Below, piece after piece: positions 34,388 to 43,052 of a stretch of 64,000 bases of DNA. The translations under genes were made by a program, and so were the position numbers. This stretch comes from Haliscomenobacter sp033763495 (lineage in GTDB: Bacteria; Bacteroidota; Bacteroidia; Chitinophagales; Saprospiraceae), in contig NZ_JANRKL010000152.1 of NCBI RefSeq assembly GCF_033763495.1, positions 1-64,000 on the forward strand, given 5' to 3'. The notes under the pieces are model-generated. The model did not search any database and was not told the origin of the DNA. It worked only from the letters and a program-made list of their open reading frames with translations. Position 1 is the stretch's first letter; each line of letters begins with the position of its first letter.

Positions 34388-35092
34388 ATGCTACTGAACT
34401 TTCTGCTACTGCAAGCTGGTTTGGATACGACTACACAAGAAGCTGTGTCTGATACAAGTGTTGCTTCTCGAAGCACCCTCGACTTATTGATGGAAGGTGG
34501 CCCTGCGGGGGTAATCATCAGTTTTTTGATCATCGTGATGTCCTTTATTGCCGTATACATTTTCTTTGAGCGCTATCGAATGATTAAGCGAGCTTCGAGA
34601 GTGGACGAAAACTTCATGAACAACATTCGAGCCAATGTAAAAAATGGTAATGTGGCAGCAGCAAGAGCGCTCTGTCAGGCCAGCGGCTCGCCTGTTGCAA
34701 TGATGGTGGAAAAGGGGATCATGCGCATTGGTAAGCCAGTACGCGACATTGAACACGCCATCGAGAACGTGGGCAAGGTAGAATTGTCCAAAATGGAAAA
34801 GAACCTCAACATCCTCAGCATCATTGCGGGGGTTGCCCCCATGTTCGGTTTTTTGGGAACCATTGCGGGTATGATCCAGACTTTCTCCTCTTTGGCCGAA
34901 TCCAACAACCTGACTATCGGGGTTATTGCAGGTGGTATCTACGTCAAAATGTTTACTTCTGCATTGGGATTGGTCGTTGGGATTATGGCTTTTATCTTCT
35001 ATAATCTGCTCAATGGTATGATTGACCGGGTGGTGGACAATATGGAGTTGAGTACTTTCGACTTTATCGATATGCTTCAGGAGCCAACCTAG
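34388..35092 (+). CDS. exbB: MotA/TolQ/ExbB proton channel family protein
   Basis: A 234-residue inner-membrane protein with three helices: ~43-62, ~143-166 (AGVAPMFGFLGTIAGMIQTF, the ExbB signature) and ~178-205. With ExbD it forms the proton channel that drives TonB. First gene of a four-gene plus-strand operon whose product would energise outer-membrane receptors such as the SusC at 12401. Confidence 0.93.
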   Translation: MLLNFLLLQAGLDTTTQEAVSDTSVASRSTLDLLMEGGPAGVIISFLIIVMSFIAVYIFFERYRMIKRASRVDENFMNNIRANVKNGNVAAARALCQASGSPVAMMVEKGIMRIGKPVRDIEHAIENVGKVELSKMEKNLNILSIIAGVAPMFGFLGTIAGMIQTFSSLAESNNLTIGVIAGGIYVKMFTSALGLVVGIMAFIFYNLLNGMIDRVVDNMELSTFDFIDMLQEPT

Positions 35093-35147
35093 TCGCCTGC
35101 GGAGGCACTATTTTTTGTTCTTGTTCATCAGCTTTATACTTATTATT

Positions 35148-35552
35148 ATGGCGATACGCACCAGAAAAAAGGCATTAACAGAGGTGAATCTTTCCTCGAT
35201 GACCGACATTATTTTTATGTTGCTCATCTTTTTCATGCTCACCTCTACGCTGATCAGAATCGTTCCCTTTGAGTTGCCGAAATCCTTTTCAAGGGCCAAA
35301 GCGCCCATCAAAATAACCGTTGAAATCAGGGCTGGCGATTTGGGCTATGAAGTGAATGACAATCCTATCACCGAAGAAGAGTTGAAAGACGTGATTGCTC
35401 GGACCATTCAGGAAAAAAAAGCAGCCAACGAGGATGTAACCGTAACCATTATTGCTGAAAAAGGGGTGAAATTTCGCAAAGTGACGGACGTGATCAAAAT
35501 CGCCAACAGCCTCGGAACCAAGGCCATTCTGGCAACTGAACCCCACACTTAA
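35148..35552 (+). CDS. exbD: ExbD/TolR family protein (first copy)
   Basis: A 134-residue protein with a short basic N terminus, the transmembrane motif SSMTDIIFMLLIFFMLTSTL whose Asp takes part in proton conduction, and a periplasmic domain. The ATG at 35148 gives MAIRTRKKALTEVNLSS; a TTG 33 bp upstream is less likely. It lies 55 bp after exbB and 11 bp before a second exbD. Confidence 0.92.
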   Translation: MAIRTRKKALTEVNLSSMTDIIFMLLIFFMLTSTLIRIVPFELPKSFSRAKAPIKITVEIRAGDLGYEVNDNPITEEELKDVIARTIQEKKAANEDVTVTIIAEKGVKFRKVTDVIKIANSLGTKAILATEPHT

Positions 35553-35563
35553 ACCACACGGAC

Positions 35564-35968
35564 ATGAACTTACGCAATAGAGACCGGGAAGGAAAAGGTG
35601 AACATGGCATGAACTCCATGACCGACATCATTTTCATCCTCTTGATGTTTTTTATGATGACTTCAACTTTAACGGCTCCCAGTGCTTTGAATTTGATGCT
35701 GCCCGGCAATTCAGCTACTACAGCCAATAAAGCCAAAGACAAGCTGATTGATGTAGGCATTGAGGAGGATGGAACTTATTCGCTGAATGGACGCCTGGCT
35801 AGTTTACTGCTGGTACAGGAACAATTGAAGTCGCTGCGCGAAAACAGTTTGGAAGAAGTATTTGTTACTGTTTCTCCATCGCCAGAAGCACCAGTGGAAA
35901 ACGTGGTTGAAATCATGGACCTTACGTATCAACTGGGCATTAGTGCGATATTGAACACACTGGAGTAA
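35564..35968 (+). CDS. exbD: ExbD/TolR family protein (second copy)
   Basis: A 134-residue paralogue of the preceding ExbD (NSMTDIIFILLMFFMMTSTL) with a divergent periplasmic domain. Paired ExbD subunits are frequent in Bacteroidota TonB operons and probably act as a heteromer. It ends 31 bp before the tonB-like gene. Confidence 0.92.
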   Translation: MNLRNRDREGKGEHGMNSMTDIIFILLMFFMMTSTLTAPSALNLMLPGNSATTANKAKDKLIDVGIEEDGTYSLNGRLASLLLVQEQLKSLRENSLEEVFVTVSPSPEAPVENVVEIMDLTYQLGISAILNTLE

Positions 35969-35999
35969 GCATTTGTTTATAAGGTAAAGTACGATCATC

Positions 36000-36890
36000 A
36001 TGGCTATGAAAATATCGGCATTTGAGCGCAAAATAAAAAACCAGGGCTTGGTCATCAGTACAGTCATTCACATTGTGCTGATCTTACTGATGTTGATTGC
36101 CCATACCAAAACGCCAACTCCACCTCCTCCTCCAGTTGAAGGGGTTTTGGTCAATTTGGGCTTGCCAGACGTTGGGCAAGGGGAAGAAAATACACCCGGG
36201 CCGCCCGTTCCAACTCCTGCTCCACCCAATGTGAAGCCTGACCCAACGGAAAAAACGCCTGCACTGCCAGACAAAAAAAATCCGCCACCCCCAAGCAAAC
36301 CCAATAAATCTGAGCCTAAACCTTCGGTAACTACCGAGGACCCCGCTGCCATTGCCCTGCGCGAACGCCAGGAAAAAGACCGCAAAGCCAGAGAAGAATC
36401 GGACCGGATTGCTCGTGAAAACACGGAAAAGCAACGCCTGGCCGATGAGGAAAAACGCCGTAAAGAAGCGGAAGCCAAAGCAACCAAAGACCAAATTGGT
36501 GGCTTGTTCGGTGGCGGAGGCAAAGGTACGGGTAAAGGCAATACGGGAAAGCCTGGTAATCAGGGTGATCCTGATGGTGACCCCAACTCCAAGGTCCTGG
36601 AAGGAATTACCACTGGAACGGGCTCGGTCGGCGGAAGTTTAGGCAATCGAAGCGTGGTAACGGCACCCCGAATCACCGACAACTCTTCACTGGAAGGTAC
36701 TGTCGTTATTGCCGTATGTGTAGACCCCAATGGTTCTGTTGTTTCTGCTGATTTCACCCAGAAAGGATCAACCACCACCAATAGTACTCTGGTCAACCTG
36801 GCCATCAGCAATGCGCGCAAATGGAGATTCTCCGCAGGTGATGCAGATCGGCAGTGTGGTACAGTAACTTATCGATTCAAAGTACAATAA
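36000..36890 (+). CDS. TonB family energy-transducing protein
   Basis: 296 residues. An N-terminal inner-membrane anchor (~17-35) is followed by a proline-rich periplasm-spanning stretch (~38-110), a charged coiled coil (~115-165, rich in Arg/Glu/Lys) and a glycine-rich linker (GGGGKGTGKGNTG). A C-terminal TonB-like domain (~225-296, GTVVIAVCVDPNGSVVSA and AISNARKWRF) carries two cysteines that may form a disulfide. It transmits proton-motive energy from ExbB/ExbD to TonB-dependent receptors. Confidence 0.88.
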   Translation: MAMKISAFERKIKNQGLVISTVIHIVLILLMLIAHTKTPTPPPPPVEGVLVNLGLPDVGQGEENTPGPPVPTPAPPNVKPDPTEKTPALPDKKNPPPPSKPNKSEPKPSVTTEDPAAIALRERQEKDRKAREESDRIARENTEKQRLADEEKRRKEAEAKATKDQIGGLFGGGGKGTGKGNTGKPGNQGDPDGDPNSKVLEGITTGTGSVGGSLGNRSVVTAPRITDNSSLEGTVVIAVCVDPNGSVVSADFTQKGSTTTNSTLVNLAISNARKWRFSAGDADRQCGTVTYRFKVQ

Positions 36891-37234
36891 TATAGTCTAA
36901 GAACCTCCTAACCCTGAAGGCAGGGTCGAATGGTTAGGATTTGAACCCCGAAGGGGTGACATGATTATAGAAAAATAATCGCGTTTATTCCATCAAGAGA
37001 AACCCCGAAGGGGTGGTATGATGAAGTAAAAGGTGAGGGTAAATAATGTCACCCCTTCGGGGTTCGAACACATCCTCATCCTGTTTTTTCTATAATCCTG
37101 TCACCCCTTCGGGGTTCAAATTAGTCCTCAATTTAGAATCAATCGATCCTAGTTTGCAGGGGCAGAGGCTCTTAGGCGTAGCTTGATGCTAGCTGAAATC
37201 TTTAATGATTCCCATCTAGCCCGCCCGAACGCTC
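36891..37234. repeat. Nested CCCCGAAGGGG hairpin cluster
   Basis: Four copies of the palindromic core AACCCCGAAGGGGT (near 36943, 37000, 37049 and 37103), the last two inverted. The outer pair is extended by matching flanks (..ATGATTATAGAAAAA and TTTTTTCTATAATC..), so the whole block is a large nested inverted repeat. It lies between the tonB-like gene and folC, both plus strand. No gene is seen. Confidence 0.8.
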
Positions 37235-38518
37235 ATGTCCTACCAACAAATCCTCGATTTCCTCTACGCCCAACTCCCCATGTTCCATCGCATTGGAGCA
37301 GCAGCTTACAAAAAAGACCTTGGCAATACCTTGGCCCTGCTGGAATACCTGGGCAATCCACAGCAAAAATTCCAATCCATCCACGTTGGTGGTACCAATG
37401 GTAAGGGCTCTACTTCCCATATGTTGAGCGCTATCCTGCAAGCCAAAGGATTTAAAACAGGCTTGTACGTTTCGCCGCATTACCGCGATTTTCGTGAGCG
37501 CATCAAGATCAATGGCCAGTACATTTCGCGCCAGTATGTGATCGATTTTGTGGAAAAAATGAAGCCCATCATCGCGGAGGTGCAACCCTCTTTTTTTGAA
37601 CTGACCGTAGCGATGGCTTTCGATTATTTTGCCCAACGCAAAGTAGAGGTAGCGGTCATAGAAGTTGGTTTGGGCGGCAGGCTGGACAGCACCAATGTGA
37701 TTACCCCGGTGCTCAGCGTCATTACCAACATCAGTTTTGACCACATGCAATTCCTGGGAAACTCCTTACCCGAGATTGCTGCGGAAAAAGCAGGCATCAT
37801 CAAACCTGGCATACCAGTAGTAATTGGTGAAACCCACCCGGAGAGTGCCCCGGTATTTGAAGCCACAGCTAGGGCAAAAAACGCTCCGATTAGCTTTGCC
37901 GATCAACACATTCAAGTAAGGTTATTGGCAGAAAATGTAAGCCACAGTTATTTTGAGGTAAAAAAAAATGAGCGAGTATGGTATCCTGAATTGGCGGCCA
38001 ATTTGCACGGGGATTATCAGATGCTGAATGTACAAACCGTTTTGGAAGCCGTTTCCAAGCTGCCAAAAGCCTGGGAAATTAATGATCTTGCCATCATCAC
38101 TGGCTTAAACGATCTTGTTCCATTGACCCGTTTTATGGGGCGCTGGCAATTGTTGGGGGAAAATCCGACCATCATTGCCGACAGTGCCCACAATGAAGCG
38201 GGAATTCAAATGGCTATGCAGCAATTGGCCAAAATTCCCCGGCAAAAACTGCACCTGGTTATTGGGGTGCTGCGAGATAAAGATTTGGTGAAAATGTTGC
38301 CGCAATTGCCGATTGATGGCGTTTATTACTTCGCCAAGCCAGATATTCCGCGAGGACTAGAAGCGGAGGTACTTCAAAAAACAGCAGCAGAGCAAGGTCG
38401 CAAAGGAAGAGCCTATAGCTCGGTCAAAAATGCGTTGAAAGCAGCCCGTCGTCAGGCACAAGCAGAAGATGTGATATATGTAGGAGGCAGTATTTTTGTA
38501 TTGGCGGAGGTTTTATAA
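37235..38518 (+). CDS. folC: Bifunctional folylpolyglutamate synthase / dihydrofolate synthase
   Basis: A 427-residue Mur-ligase-family enzyme that adds glutamate to dihydropteroate and folates with ATP. Motifs: P-loop VGGTNGKGST (~50-59), the SPHYRDFRERI omega-loop region, EVGLGGRLDSTN, NISFDHMQFLG, and the C-terminal ligase motif DSAHNEAG. It is of usual length, and the only folate gene here. Confidence 0.95.
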   Translation: MSYQQILDFLYAQLPMFHRIGAAAYKKDLGNTLALLEYLGNPQQKFQSIHVGGTNGKGSTSHMLSAILQAKGFKTGLYVSPHYRDFRERIKINGQYISRQYVIDFVEKMKPIIAEVQPSFFELTVAMAFDYFAQRKVEVAVIEVGLGGRLDSTNVITPVLSVITNISFDHMQFLGNSLPEIAAEKAGIIKPGIPVVIGETHPESAPVFEATARAKNAPISFADQHIQVRLLAENVSHSYFEVKKNERVWYPELAANLHGDYQMLNVQTVLEAVSKLPKAWEINDLAIITGLNDLVPLTRFMGRWQLLGENPTIIADSAHNEAGIQMAMQQLAKIPRQKLHLVIGVLRDKDLVKMLPQLPIDGVYYFAKPDIPRGLEAEVLQKTAAEQGRKGRAYSSVKNALKAARRQAQAEDVIYVGGSIFVLAEVL

Positions 38519-38534
38519 CGACATTCCAAAAAAT

Positions 38535-38563
38535 AAAAAAGGTGCTCCTTTAAGGAGAGCACC
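38535..38563 (-). terminator. Intrinsic terminator of the minus-strand mini-gene
   Basis: On the minus strand GGTGCTCTCCTT pairs with AAGGAGCACC (2-nt bulge) and is followed by TTTTTTATTTTTT. On the plus strand there is no following U-run, so it serves minus-strand transcription, where only the mini-gene at 38572-38664 lies upstream. Confidence 0.75.
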
Positions 38564-38571
38564 CACATAAA

Positions 38572-38664
38572 CTATAAACAAACAAAAAACATTAGCAATC
38601 TTGTGATCAGGATCAAAACGTAGATAATCCCGATTTCGTTCAACGAAGTACGTAAATTTACCAT
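38572..38664 (-). CDS. Putative small hydrophobic peptide (30 residues)
   Basis: A complete short reading frame, ATG at 38664 to TAG at 38572. It begins MVNLRTSLNEIG, and the remaining ~18 residues are almost all hydrophobic apart from one Thr-Arg pair, ending FFVCL: the profile of a single membrane-spanning peptide. An exact TATATTTG promoter box lies 42 bp upstream and an intrinsic terminator 9 bp after the stop, so a transcript of ~165 nt is expected. It sits antisense between two plus-strand genes. I do not recognise the family. It could be a membrane microprotein, a type I toxin-like peptide, or a non-coding RNA in which the frame is accidental. Confidence 0.5.
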   Translation of the reverse strand: MVNLRTSLNEIGIIYVLILITRLLMFFVCL

Positions 38665-38705
38665 TTATTCCCGCACTTTTTGGATAAAAAGCCCGAAATA
38701 AACCG

Positions 38706-38713
38706 CAAATATA
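38706..38713 (-). promoter_or_regulatory. Promoter -7 box for the mini-gene
   Basis: Reads TATATTTG on the minus strand, an exact TAnnTTTG match. It lies just upstream of the divergent ATG at 38719. Confidence 0.5.
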
Positions 38714-38718
38714 CAGCA

Positions 38719-39399
38719 ATGAATCTTGCAATACGCATTTCTACCCATTTTTCCAATCTTGCAGACCACATGCCTGATTTACCTCCGGGGGTAGAATGGT
38801 TGAATCCATTGGGTGAAATTCAGGAATCCAGAGCTATTTTTCAAATTTTTTTAGAAAAATTCTATGCGGATACTGAGCCTCGCCACCTGATTTTGGGCAT
38901 TAACCCGGGCAGATTTGGCGGAGGCATCACCAATGTTGCGTTCACCGACCCTCTTCATTTGGAAAAAGAATTGGGTATTTCCAGTACTTTCCCTAAAAAA
39001 GCAGAACTCTCTGCTCATTTTGTGTACCAGGTTATTCATGCCTATGGTGGCCCTAAACTTTTTTATGACCACTTTTTCATCAGCTCTGTTTGCCCTTTTG
39101 GTTTTGTCAAGAATGGCAAAAACTACAATTATTATGACGAAAAACCTTTACAAAAAGCCGCCACCCCTTTTATTGAGTACCATTTGGAAGCGATGATTGA
39201 ACACTGCCAAATGCGTAGGGACAAATGTTTTTGCCTGGGCGAAGGGCAAAATTATGCTTTTTTGCAACAGCTCAATGCACAGCGCGGCTACTTTCAGGAA
39301 ATTATTCCCCTGGCACACCCCCGTTTCATCATGCAGTACAAACGTAAGGCTGTAGATTTATACGTGCAAAGCTATTTGGCGTCACTTTGTGATCGCTAA
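38719..39399 (+). CDS. SMUG2-like uracil-DNA glycosylase family protein (DUF4918)
   Basis: 226 residues with the UDG-superfamily motifs of the SMUG branch: ILGINPGRFGGG (active-site GxNPG loop, followed by ITNVAFTDP) and LAHPRF (the His-Pro motif before the DNA-intercalating loop). Members remove uracil or related damaged bases to start base-excision repair. The ATG at 38719 is used; a TTG 39 bp upstream would overlap the promoter of the divergent mini-gene. It is monocistronic, followed by a convergent inverted repeat. Confidence 0.82.
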   Translation: MNLAIRISTHFSNLADHMPDLPPGVEWLNPLGEIQESRAIFQIFLEKFYADTEPRHLILGINPGRFGGGITNVAFTDPLHLEKELGISSTFPKKAELSAHFVYQVIHAYGGPKLFYDHFFISSVCPFGFVKNGKNYNYYDEKPLQKAATPFIEYHLEAMIEHCQMRRDKCFCLGEGQNYAFLQQLNAQRGYFQEIIPLAHPRFIMQYKRKAVDLYVQSYLASLCDR

Positions 39400-39410
39400 A
39401 GGAGTTTTGC

Positions 39411-39470
39411 CACGAAGACACGAAGGCACAAAGAGGTCATTTTCCTTAATCCTCTTTGTGCCTTCGTGCT
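39411..39470. repeat. Inverted repeat, cacgaaggcacaaag family
   Basis: CACGAAGGCACAAAGAGG (39419-39436) and its exact complement (39451-39468) flank a 14-bp loop, between two convergent genes. It resembles the elements at 46078-46152 and 62991-63061 and the arms of 16840-17034. Confidence 0.8.
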
Positions 39471-39477
39471 TGTTAGG

Positions 39478-40047
39478 CTAATTTTTATTGCTAACGCTCT
39501 TCACGTATTGCTCATACGTTTTACCATTGTAATGGCCTTCTCCAACAAACTTCAATTCAGGCATAATTTGCTCTGGCGTTTTGTAACCAGGAGAGATGGT
39601 CACCCTTTGGAATTTTTCATCCAGGTAAACAAAAGCGGGATAACCCAATTGTCCGTCCAGCAACGCATAAGCCAGCTCATGCACACCCCGCGATCCACTG
39701 GCTATGTACTTGAAAGTATGGTTGTCAAAAACGATGTTTTCTTTCTGCTCAGCATCAAATTTGACTGCATAAAAATGTTTGTTCATCAACTCGGCAACCT
39801 GGGGATCCTTAAAAGTAGAAGCGTCCATTTTTTTGCACCAACCGCACCAATCGGTATAACAGTCGATGAAAATTTTCTTTTTTTCTTTTTTGTTGGCCTC
39901 AACTGCCTCTTGCCAGCTCATCCATTTGATGGCCACTGCCTTACCAGTTGATTGAGGTGCCTGGTCACCTTTTTTAAGGGGCGAAAAAGCATACATAGCC
40001 AGCGCCAGACCAACTACTGAAAACACCCCAAACAAAACTTTTTTCAT
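39478..40047 (-). CDS. Exported thioredoxin-like protein
   Basis: 189 residues with an N-terminal signal or anchor (~1-20) and a thioredoxin-fold domain carrying the redox motif WCGWC (Cys68, Cys71) preceded by IFIDCYTD. The cis-Pro region GYPAFVYLDE is present. It probably works in the periplasm, in disulfide reduction or thiol repair. It diverges from ubiX. Confidence 0.88.
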   Translation of the reverse strand: MKKVLFGVFSVVGLALAMYAFSPLKKGDQAPQSTGKAVAIKWMSWQEAVEANKKEKKKIFIDCYTDWCGWCKKMDASTFKDPQVAELMNKHFYAVKFDAEQKENIVFDNHTFKYIASGSRGVHELAYALLDGQLGYPAFVYLDEKFQRVTISPGYKTPEQIMPELKFVGEGHYNGKTYEQYVKSVSNKN

Positions 40048-40132
40048 GTTTTAATCATTTAAGCGTTACCAACATAACGAGAAAATCCTTTGAAAGTTGG
40101 ATTAACCTACATTTTCAAATGACTACGTCCGG

Positions 40133-40702
40133 ATGCCTACAAATGTACAAAAAATAGTCCTAGCAATTGGTGGTTCCAGTGGGGCGATTTATGCCAAATT
40201 GTTGATGGATCGGCTCCAACAAATGCCCGAGCAATGGGCTAGGGTAGGGGTGGTGATGAGTGGTAATGCCAAATTCAACTGGGAGTACGAGCTGGGTAAT
40301 CGGGATTACGAGCAATACCCTTTTGATTTTTACGACAAAAATGACTTCATGGCCCCCTTTGCTTCGGGCTCGGCGCGATATGGTACCATGATCGTTTGCC
40401 CCTGTTCGATGGGGCTGTTGGGACGAATTGCCACAGGGGTATCCAGCGATTTAAGCACCCGTGCAGCGGACGTAATCCTGAAAGAGCGCCGCAAACTCAT
40501 CCTGGTTCTGCGCGAAACGCCCTACAGCCTGATCCACATCAACAACATGAAGACTGTGACGGAAGCTGGAGGCATCATTTGCCCGGCTACGCCTTCGTAT
40601 TATTCAAAGCCGGCTACGATAGAGGAATTGGCGCTGACAGTGGTGGATCGGGTGCTGGATTTGGCGGGTTTTGATCCGCCAACGTATCGCTGGAATGAGT
40701 AA
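40133..40702 (+). CDS. ubiX: UbiX family flavin prenyltransferase
   Basis: A 189-residue flavoprotein that prenylates FMN to make the cofactor for UbiD decarboxylases. Motifs: IGGSSGAIYA at the N terminus (FMN-phosphate loop), CPCSMGLLGRIATG, and RETPYSLIHINNM. No ubiD is in the window. Confidence 0.93.
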   Translation: MPTNVQKIVLAIGGSSGAIYAKLLMDRLQQMPEQWARVGVVMSGNAKFNWEYELGNRDYEQYPFDFYDKNDFMAPFASGSARYGTMIVCPCSMGLLGRIATGVSSDLSTRAADVILKERRKLILVLRETPYSLIHINNMKTVTEAGGIICPATPSYYSKPATIEELALTVVDRVLDLAGFDPPTYRWNE

Positions 40703-40757
40703 GCAATCATTTATTCCAATCCCCAACCCGCAAAACGGCACATTAATCAATATTTTT

Positions 40758-40765
40758 TACCTTTG
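40758..40765 (+). promoter_or_regulatory. Promoter -7 box for the FKBP gene
   Basis: TACCTTTG, an exact TAnnTTTG match, 40 bp upstream of the ATG at 40806. It supports this start over the longer frame that overlaps ubiX. Confidence 0.6.
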
Positions 40766-40805
40766 TGCGTTCTTTTTCCCAGCTTCATTCAATCAACCAA
40801 AAAAC

Positions 40806-41462
40806 ATGAAAAAGATCACGATTCTAAGCATCGTATTTTCCTTGTTCATCAGCGGCCTTTGGGCGCAAAATCAAATGAGTAAAATGGATTCTGTTAGTTA
40901 CAACCTGGGTATCTTGATTGCCCAAAACCTCAAGCAACAAGGCTTGGGCGACGTAAACCCTGCCCAATTGGCCAAAGGTGTGGCCGATGCCCTTGCTGGG
41001 GTAAGTGTAGATCTGGCCAAGTGCAACGAGTCGGTATCTCAATACATTCAGGCTCAGCAAGCCAAAAAATTTGAAGGCAACATTGCTGAAGGCAAGAAGT
41101 TTTTGGAAGAAAACAAAAAACGCCCAGGTGTAGTAACAACTGCCAGCGGCCTGCAATACGAAGTGATGAAACCAGGCACAGGTGCAAAACCTACCACCAG
41201 CGATAAAGTCACCGTACACTACCATGGTTCCTTGTTGGATGGTACCGTTTTTGATAGCTCAGTGAATCGCGGCCAACCAGCTACCTTCGGTGTTACCCAA
41301 GTAATTCAGGGCTGGGTAGAAGGCCTGCAACTGATGCCATTGGGATCAAAATACAAGTTTTTCATCCCTTATAACCTGGGGTATGGTGAGCGTGGAGCGG
41401 GTGGCGACATTGGCCCATATGCAACTTTGATCTTCGAAGTTGAATTGTTGAAAATCAACTAA
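40806..41462 (+). CDS. Exported FKBP-type peptidyl-prolyl isomerase
   Basis: 218 residues. A signal peptide (MKKITILSIVFSLFISGLWAQ) precedes an N-terminal helical dimerisation domain (~25-105, SYNLGILIAQNLKQQG) and an FKBP domain (~110-218) with VTVHYHGSLLDGTVFDSS, VIQGWVEGLQLM and the terminal ATLIFEVELL. This Mip/FkpA architecture implies a periplasmic folding factor for exported proteins. Confidence 0.93.
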   Translation: MKKITILSIVFSLFISGLWAQNQMSKMDSVSYNLGILIAQNLKQQGLGDVNPAQLAKGVADALAGVSVDLAKCNESVSQYIQAQQAKKFEGNIAEGKKFLEENKKRPGVVTTASGLQYEVMKPGTGAKPTTSDKVTVHYHGSLLDGTVFDSSVNRGQPATFGVTQVIQGWVEGLQLMPLGSKYKFFIPYNLGYGERGAGGDIGPYATLIFEVELLKIN

Positions 41463-41467
41463 ATAAA

Positions 41468-41617
41468 GATGAGAGAGGAAAGATGAAAGATAAGAGATGA
41501 AAGATGCTACCGCAGAGACTTAGACAAGGTCATCGTCAAAAACGCCGTGGCAACATCTCTCATCCCTTATCTTTCATCTCTCATCATTCATTATTCATCA
41601 CTCATCACTCATCATTT
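41468..41617. repeat. GATGAAA-heptamer inverted repeat, copy 1
   Basis: Degenerate heptamers (GATGAGA/GATGAAA) at 41468-41506 face their complement (CATCTCTCATC.., 41554-41585), followed by further TCATCACTCATC repeats up to 10 bp before the trmD start. Confidence 0.75.
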
Positions 41618-41626
41618 CTGTTTATC

Positions 41627-42304
41627 GTGCGCATCGACATCATCACCGTCCAACCGGACCTCCTTGACAGCCCCTTCGCCCACTCGATCATGAAAAGAGC
41701 TAGGGATAAGGGTTTGCTGCAAGTTGAAGTCCACAACCTGCGGGAATATGGGCTCGGCCCACACCGGCAGGTGGACGACTATCAGTTTGGTGGTGGTGCA
41801 GGTATGGTCATGATGTTGGAGCCGATCGTGGCCTGTTTGGAAAAACTCCAAGGGGAACGTACTTACGATGAAGTGATCTTCATGACCCCCGATGGCCAAC
41901 GTTTTGACCAAAAAACGGCCAATCGCCTGTCCATGCAGGAAAACCTGATCATTCTTTGTGGGCATTACAAGGGCATTGACGAGCGCATCCGGGAACATTT
42001 TATCACCATGGAAATTTCTATGGGCGATTTTGTGCTTTCAGGTGGTGAGTTGCCAGCCGCACTGGTGGTTGATGCCATCGGGCGCTTGATTCCGGGGGTG
42101 CTCAACGATGAAACTTCGGCCCTTTTTGACTCCTTCCAGGACGATCTATTGGCACCGCCCGTTTATACCCGCCCCGCTGAGTTCAGAGGCTGGGGCGTAC
42201 CGGAAGTCCTGCTTTCCGGTAACTTTAAAGCCATCGACGACTGGCGCTACGATGAGGCTTTGCGCCGAACGCAAGAGCGTCGCCCTGATTTATTGGAAGA
42301 ATAG
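41627..42304 (+). CDS. trmD: tRNA (guanine-N1)-methyltransferase
   Basis: A 225-residue SPOUT methyltransferase that makes m1G37 in tRNAs, preventing frameshifts. Motifs: MRIDIITVQPDLL-type start (here encoded by GTG at 41627), GPHRQVDDYQFGGGAGM, LCGHYKGIDER, and the knot region GDFVLSGGELPA. An in-frame start further upstream lies inside a repeat element and is rejected. Confidence 0.95.
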   Translation: MRIDIITVQPDLLDSPFAHSIMKRARDKGLLQVEVHNLREYGLGPHRQVDDYQFGGGAGMVMMLEPIVACLEKLQGERTYDEVIFMTPDGQRFDQKTANRLSMQENLIILCGHYKGIDERIREHFITMEISMGDFVLSGGELPAALVVDAIGRLIPGVLNDETSALFDSFQDDLLAPPVYTRPAEFRGWGVPEVLLSGNFKAIDDWRYDEALRRTQERRPDLLEE

Positions 42305-42326
42305 CCCAACACTAGTATCCAGCCAC

Positions 42327-43031
42327 ATGAAAATCGACATCATCCTACCTTGTTACAATCCCATCTCCGGCTGGTCAGACAATATCATCCAATCCTATCA
42401 ACACATTTTGACCTTGGCACCCCAATTTCAAATCCGCATCATTTTGGTCAATGATGGGAGCCTGCGCAATGTCAGTGAACAGGATTTTGAAAAATTGCAC
42501 CAGGCATTGCCTTATTTTTACCCAATTCAGTATACCCCAAACCGTGGCAAGGGCTATGCCATTCGCAAGGGTGCAGAAGTTGCAGATGCTACTTGTGTTT
42601 TGTTTACGGACATTGACTTTCCTTACCGCGATGAGGATTTGATCGGGATGATACAGCGGCTTCAGGAGTCCAAGGCAGACATTGTAGTAGGGACTCGGGC
42701 GGATAATTATTACCAAAACGTGCCCGTTTGGCGAGCTTTTATTTCCAAAATGCTCAAATTGATGATCCGAACCCTGTTAAGAGTGAAAATTACGGATTCC
42801 CAGGGTGGCTTAAAGGGTTTTTCTCAAAAGGGTTTGAGCGTGTTAAAATCGACCCGCATCGATCGCTATTTATTTGATCTGGAATTAATCAAACTGGCCT
42901 CAAAGCGCAAAGACATTGATTTGCAGCCAATGGTCGTCCATTTGAAACCCCATGTCGTTTTTGCTCCGGTTGGTTTGGTCATATTGCGTCGGGAGTTTAG
43001 CAATTTTTTGAAAGTTTTATTCATGCGCTAA
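42327..43031 (+). CDS. Family 2 glycosyltransferase
   Basis: 234 residues with a GT-A fold: IDIILPCYNP, ILVNDGS, NRGKGYAIRKG, and the metal-binding motif FTDIDFPY. It resembles dolichyl-phosphate or undecaprenyl-phosphate sugar transferases. No transmembrane domain is evident beyond a hydrophobic C-terminal stretch. It lies 22 bp after trmD and is probably co-transcribed. Acceptor unknown. Confidence 0.88.
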   Translation: MKIDIILPCYNPISGWSDNIIQSYQHILTLAPQFQIRIILVNDGSLRNVSEQDFEKLHQALPYFYPIQYTPNRGKGYAIRKGAEVADATCVLFTDIDFPYRDEDLIGMIQRLQESKADIVVGTRADNYYQNVPVWRAFISKMLKLMIRTLLRVKITDSQGGLKGFSQKGLSVLKSTRIDRYLFDLELIKLASKRKDIDLQPMVVHLKPHVVFAPVGLVILRREFSNFLKVLFMR

Positions 43032-43052
43032 TAATGCAGAATTTTTTTTGTG

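Noticed and set aside
40671..40805. N-terminal extension of the FKBP protein overlapping ubiX
   Set aside because: A signal peptide starts at 40806 and a promoter box lies at 40758-40765, within the extension.
41504..41626. N-terminal extension of TrmD
   Set aside because: It would be encoded by the heptamer repeat; the family start fits GTG at 41627.
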